Shown one piece after another: positions 5,966 to 8,018 of a DNA stretch of 8,018 nucleotides. Position 1 is the stretch's first letter. Each line of letters opens with the position of its first letter. Under the pieces are notes generated by a model. It did not search any database, was not told the DNA's origin, and worked only from the letters and a program-made list of their open reading frames with translations. Source of the DNA: Methylococcaceae bacterium (GTDB lineage: Bacteria; Pseudomonadota; Gammaproteobacteria; Methylococcales; Methylococcaceae). The position numbers and the translations under genes are program-made. The stretch lies in NCBI GenBank assembly GCA_028678445.1, contig JAJRDJ010000308.1, positions 1 through 8,018 of the forward strand. Direction: 5' to 3'.

Positions 5966-6262
5966 GGAGGGGCTGATCTTGAATTTTTGGTTCCGACAGC
6001 AAGCAGATAGCGGGTTTTTGAAGTGTATGTCTGATGATCGTTTCGCGGCGGAATCATCAGGCCGTCCACCGATACAGAAGGAGGGTCGCCAAACCCGCCA
6101 GCAAAAACCCCGCCGGAGCAGGGTCGAAGTGTGTGTGGCCGATATTGATTAAGCTGGGTTACCCAGTCAACCCTAAGCATAGCCGCGCTTCAGTGAAGCA
6201 ACGCGGAGCGAATCGCCGTCCGAACCTACCAATGAGCGTATCCTGAATTTGCGGCGGCGCTT
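5966..6262. other. gene-poor stretch with two hairpins
   Basis: About 300 bases lack a convincing gene. A GAGGAGG ribosome-binding-like site (5964-5970) stands 8 bases before a TTG that opens a 57-codon frame to 6152, but its product has no recognisable features. Two dyads are clear. One is CTGGGT-T-ACCCAG at 6154-6166. The other is a stem-loop at 6183-6206 with outer stem CCGCG/CGCGG and inner stem CTTC/GAAG around AGT. The second lies beyond the stop of the minus-strand gene ending at 6263 and could terminate it, but no T-run follows. Confidence 0.45.
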
Positions 6263-6583
6263 CTATCGACCGGGGCGGATGGGCTCGGGCACCAGTAGCG
6301 ATGGCCCCCATATCTCGATGCGATTGTTGGTGGTGAAGGTGCAAAGTTCAAACTCCAGCGCCTGCCAGGTGGCGCTTTCGACGAAGTCGGCCCAGTCGCT
6401 CAGCGTTTGCCACACGGTGGTAATCCGCACTTGGGATGAGGAGAAGCACAGGTTCCGATTGGCGCGGAATTCAACCAGCCCAGCGGCTTTTAACGTAGCG
6501 CCGATGGTCTTTTTCGCAAATTCAGCGTAGGCCTGTTCATCTACGCCAGGCAGAAAATCATAGGTCAAGTTTATTTCGATCAT
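6263..6583 (-). CDS. small dimeric alpha/beta-barrel protein, ABM-like (antibiotic biosynthesis monooxygenase-type fold)
   Basis: This 106-residue protein shows the ferredoxin-like pattern of the dimeric alpha/beta-barrel superfamily: strand MIEINLTYDF, helix DEQAYAEFAKKTIGATLKAAG (15-35), strand LVEFRANRNL, strand RITTVWQT (53-60), helix LSDWADFVESATWQALE (61-77) and a last strand. The strand-then-VWQTLSDWADFVES segment is typical of ABM/YgiN-like proteins, which act as small monooxygenases, heme-degrading enzymes or proteins of unknown role. No metal or heme ligand can be assigned with confidence. Translation start support is strong: GGAGG 8 bases before ATG at 6583. It stands alone, with an integrase remnant upstream and no gene downstream on the same strand, so context gives no clue to substrate. 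It appears intact. Confidence 0.75.
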   Translation of the reverse strand: MIEINLTYDFLPGVDEQAYAEFAKKTIGATLKAAGLVEFRANRNLCFSSSQVRITTVWQTLSDWADFVESATWQALEFELCTFTTNNRIEIWGPSLLVPEPIRPGR

Positions 6584-6842
6584 GAGACTTGCCTCCTCCC
6601 GGTCGTGAGTGATTCATTTTGCATCTCTCTTGGGAAATAGGACGGATGCGCTTTAGCCAATTTGCTGGCTACCACGACTTTAGTAACGATGCGACCCAAC
6701 AATTTGCGGGTTCCGCATAACTCCCCGATGGTTGAGTTATACGGCGGCACGCCAGGAAATGCGAAGAGTATAGCTTATAGCTGGACGAGCCGCTCAAGCG
6801 GCATCCCGCTCGCCCACCAGGGCATGGGACGTTCCCAAGCAC
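6584..6842. other. intergenic stretch with two hairpins
   Basis: No gene is convincing here. A stem-loop at 6713-6744 pairs CCG-C-ATAACTC with GAGTTAT-A-CGG (one mismatch) around a 10-base loop. A second at 6789-6802 pairs GCCGC with GCGGC around TCAA and lies just beyond the stop of the integrase remnant on the minus strand, so it could have been its terminator, though no T-run follows. A plus-strand frame at 6662-6937 has the composition of noncoding shadow. Confidence 0.4.
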
Positions 6843-7082
6843 CTACAACCTCCCCACCACTTTCTCCATCCGCTCCTGCCCGACGTGGGTGTCAATCTGC
6901 GTGGTGGCGATGCTCTCGTGGCCAAGTAATGCCTTGATGTCCACCCGCTCCGCCCCGGCGTTGAGCAGGTTGGTGGCGTCAGTATGGCGCAGCTTGTAGT
7001 GACTGATCTTCTTTTCAATGCCGGCCTTCTGCACCATCCCTCGCAGATAGGCGCGGGCGGCTTGCGACAGCAAGGGGCTGTC
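6843..7082 (-). pseudogene. tyrosine recombinase (phage-type integrase), C-terminal remnant with catalytic Tyr replaced
   Basis: About 79 residues match the C-terminal catalytic domain of XerC/D-type integrases. Present are PLLSQAARAYLRGMVQKAG, then ISHYKLRHTDATNLLNAGA with the box II arginine in KLRHT, then LLGHESIATTQ with the conserved GH. The final TQIDTHV should read TQIYTHV: the nucleophilic tyrosine is aspartate (codon at 6893-6891), one base from a Tyr codon. The box I arginine region and the whole N-terminal half are absent. Although the frame stays open to an ATG at 7196, the residues upstream of about 7082 do not look like integrase. The gene is therefore doubly dead: truncated and without its nucleophile. 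It is probably the leftover of an integrative element whose body has been lost. Confidence 0.8.
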
Positions 7083-7179
7083 ACCCGAGTTGCGCGGGTT
7101 CGGCCTATGCTTTATGGCGGTTCGATATTTTCCGGCAAAATTTAGCCCTAACGGTTTTACCTGGCCCGCATCTACTATA

Positions 7180-7219
7180 CTTCCAAATGCGCCCAAGGGC
7201 GCAGATTAGGTATTGAAAC
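7180..7219 (+). repeat. single CRISPR-repeat-like sequence (no array)
   Basis: A perfect 14-base hairpin GCGCCC-AA-GGGCGC (7189-7202) is followed by AGATTAGGT and then ATTGAAAC (7212-7219). A stable short stem in the middle and an ATTGAAAC 3' end at about 36-40 bases total are the shape of many type I and type III CRISPR repeats. There is only one copy and no spacer-repeat periodicity, so this is not an array. It may be a relic or chance. Confidence 0.25.
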
Positions 7220-7326
7220 CACATGATGCCGCGTCCATCTTCGGTTTGGGCGCGGTTTTCATTTATGGAAAACAACGCCGATGACACCCGTTGGAACGGT
7301 CCGTGTCGGAACCAACGAAGTTATCA

Positions 7327-7354
7327 TTGATGATGCGGTCTACCCTGCTATACT
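7327..7354 (+). promoter_or_regulatory. predicted sigma-70 promoter of the CZB gene
   Basis: TTGATG (7327-7332) stands 16 bases before TATACT (7349-7354), and TGC directly precedes the -10 box, making an extended -10 promoter. The start point would be near 7361, about 27 bases before the ATG at 7388. It is the best promoter-like sequence in the window and suggests the gene is expressed by itself. Confidence 0.55.
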
Positions 7355-7387
7355 TTTGCTGCTTACGAGGTAAAGAGAATTTTCAAT

Positions 7388-7834
7388 ATGTTTAGCTGGT
7401 TAAAGACGCGTCTTAAGGACTCGGGAAATGATGGGCAACGATACAGGGAGGAGGAGGAGTTGTCAGGTCTTAACCTAAATTCTGCCCTTGATGCTCATCG
7501 AGCCTGGAAACATCATCTCCATAAAATGGTCGTGGGAGACGATATGGAACAGGCGGATGCTGGAGCTGTTGGCCGCAGTGACCTATGTACGCTGGGCCAA
7601 TGGCTTTATGGTCATGATAGTCAATCCTATCGGCTGTTTGCAGAATATAATGAACTCGTTAAAAGTCATGCAAAATTCCATTTATGCGCCTCCGCTGTTT
7701 TAATAGCCTATAAGGAAGGAAATCGGGATAAGGGACTACGAATTTTAAATGATAACCTTGAACACCTATCCCATCAGGTTCGACAGGATATTAGTCGTTT
7801 ATTTACCAAAGCCAAAAATCAACAAGTTACTTAA
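7388..7834 (+). CDS. stand-alone CZB (chemoreceptor zinc-binding) domain protein
   Basis: This 148-residue protein consists almost only of a CZB domain. The ligand set is complete: His37 in LDAHRAWKHHL, Cys67 in CTLGQWLYG, and His94 and His98 in SHAKFH. In characterised CZB proteins this 3-His/1-Cys site binds zinc tightly, and the domain senses zinc or hypochlorous acid at the end of chemoreceptors or in diguanylate cyclases (the DgcZ type). Here no chemoreceptor, GGDEF or other output domain is attached. Residues 1-26 form a short charged, probably helical leader, so the protein should be cytosolic and act through a partner encoded elsewhere. The ribosome-binding site is weak (AGAGA, 9 bases before the ATG), but an extended -10 promoter lies upstream. 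The gene is clearly more AT-rich than the operon at the left, hinting at acquisition or a different expression class. Confidence 0.88.
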   Translation: MFSWLKTRLKDSGNDGQRYREEEELSGLNLNSALDAHRAWKHHLHKMVVGDDMEQADAGAVGRSDLCTLGQWLYGHDSQSYRLFAEYNELVKSHAKFHLCASAVLIAYKEGNRDKGLRILNDNLEHLSHQVRQDISRLFTKAKNQQVT

Positions 7835-7866
7835 TATAACATGTCGGAATAACTATTAGACAGATT

Positions 7867-7966
7867 ATAGTGGCCAATAATCCGGTCTTGGAGGTATCGA
7901 TAGTGGCAGTTAATTCGGTCCTGAAATCGCGCTGATTGCAGTCCTGACCGTTTTCGATTGCAGTCC
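7867..7966 (+). repeat. degenerate direct repeats, probable insertion-sequence end
   Basis: Two 23-base units that both open ATAGTGGC and close around TCGGTC or CCGGTC lie at 7867-7889 and 7900-7922, 33 bases apart. Two exact GATTGCAGTCC copies follow at 7934-7944 and 7956-7966, 22 bases apart. All four share a [CA]GGTC/CAGTCC core. Read on the minus strand the first pair becomes GACCGGATTATTGGCCAC and GACCGAATTAACTGCCAC, which resemble the units at 3695-3858 in opposite orientation. This suggests transposase-binding repeats, perhaps of a related element continuing beyond the window or the other end of the same one. Confidence 0.45.
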
Positions 7967-8018
7967 ACTACAGCTAGCCATCTTTCGTACCCTACTTTCG
8001 GACAGGGTGGGCTATACC
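7967..8018. other. window end, one small dyad
   Basis: The last 52 bases contain ACCCT-ACTTTCGGAC-AGGGT (7989-8008), a 5-bp stem with a 10-base loop. No coding frame can be judged this close to the edge. Confidence 0.25.

Noticed and set aside
5698..5976. ATG-started 92-codon plus-strand frame
   Set aside because: Its start lies in the Tn3-type element and its Gly/Arg/Ala-rich product is out of frame with the strongly biased coding frame ending at 5965.
6693..6745. Integron attC-like site (GCCCAAC plus a GCATAAC/GTTATAC hairpin)
   Set aside because: The paired cores are only about 28-45 bases apart, shorter than known attC sites, the R' and R'' boxes do not pair properly, and no integron integrase is present.
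7105..7287. Minus-strand 60-codon frame upstream of the integrase remnant
   Set aside because: No similarity to an integrase N-terminal domain, no ribosome-binding site, and it runs through the hairpin sequence.

Overview
The window looks like a piece of chromosome from a high-GC proteobacterium, probably a gammaproteobacterium rich in insertion sequences. This rests on codon use, protein families and mobile-element types only; no marker gene fixes the taxon. The left 3.7 kb is dense, intact and GC-rich. The right 4.3 kb is gene-poor, more AT-rich in places, and full of mobile-element scars.

Left part (1-3675): a leftward operon of three closely spaced genes encodes an acyl-CoA dehydrogenase of the ACAD10/11 type, an aminoglycoside-phosphotransferase-like kinase, and a histidine phosphatase cut by the window edge. 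A divergent LysR-type regulator lies across a 91-bp AT-rich gap that holds an inverted repeat overlapping a candidate operon promoter. The kinase plus dehydrogenase pair matches the LvaA/LvaC pair of bacterial levulinate (4-hydroxyacyl-CoA) catabolism and the fused halves of mammalian ACAD10/ACAD11. The likely job is phosphorylation of a 4-hydroxyacyl-CoA, followed by dehydrogenase-dependent loss of phosphate so that the acyl chain can enter beta-oxidation.

Middle part (3676-5965): behind the regulator come an array of seven AACCGG-centred short repeats (3695-3858), a 260-bp element with perfect 23-bp terminal inverted repeats (3923-4182), and the N-terminal remnant of an IS4-type transposase (4214-4600). 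A predicted lipoprotein gene follows (4747-5448). Then comes a 242-bp miniature element (5511-5752) whose 38-bp ends are recognisably those of Tn3-family transposons and whose core carries resolvase-site-like dyads. It abuts the 3' remnant of an unidentified gene.

Right part (5966-8018): a stretch with hairpins but no convincing gene, a small alpha/beta-barrel (ABM-like) protein gene on the minus strand, a dead C-terminal remnant of a tyrosine recombinase in which the catalytic tyrosine is replaced by aspartate, and a single CRISPR-repeat-like sequence. Next is an intact stand-alone CZB zinc-sensor gene with its own good promoter. The window ends in degenerate repeats that resemble, in opposite orientation, those at 3695-3858.

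No complete transposase or recombinase is present, and no complete multi-gene defence system was recognised. The most notable items are the Tn3-derived miniature element, the two repeat-bounded element scars, the solo CRISPR-like repeat beside a dead integrase, and the kinase/dehydrogenase/phosphatase operon.
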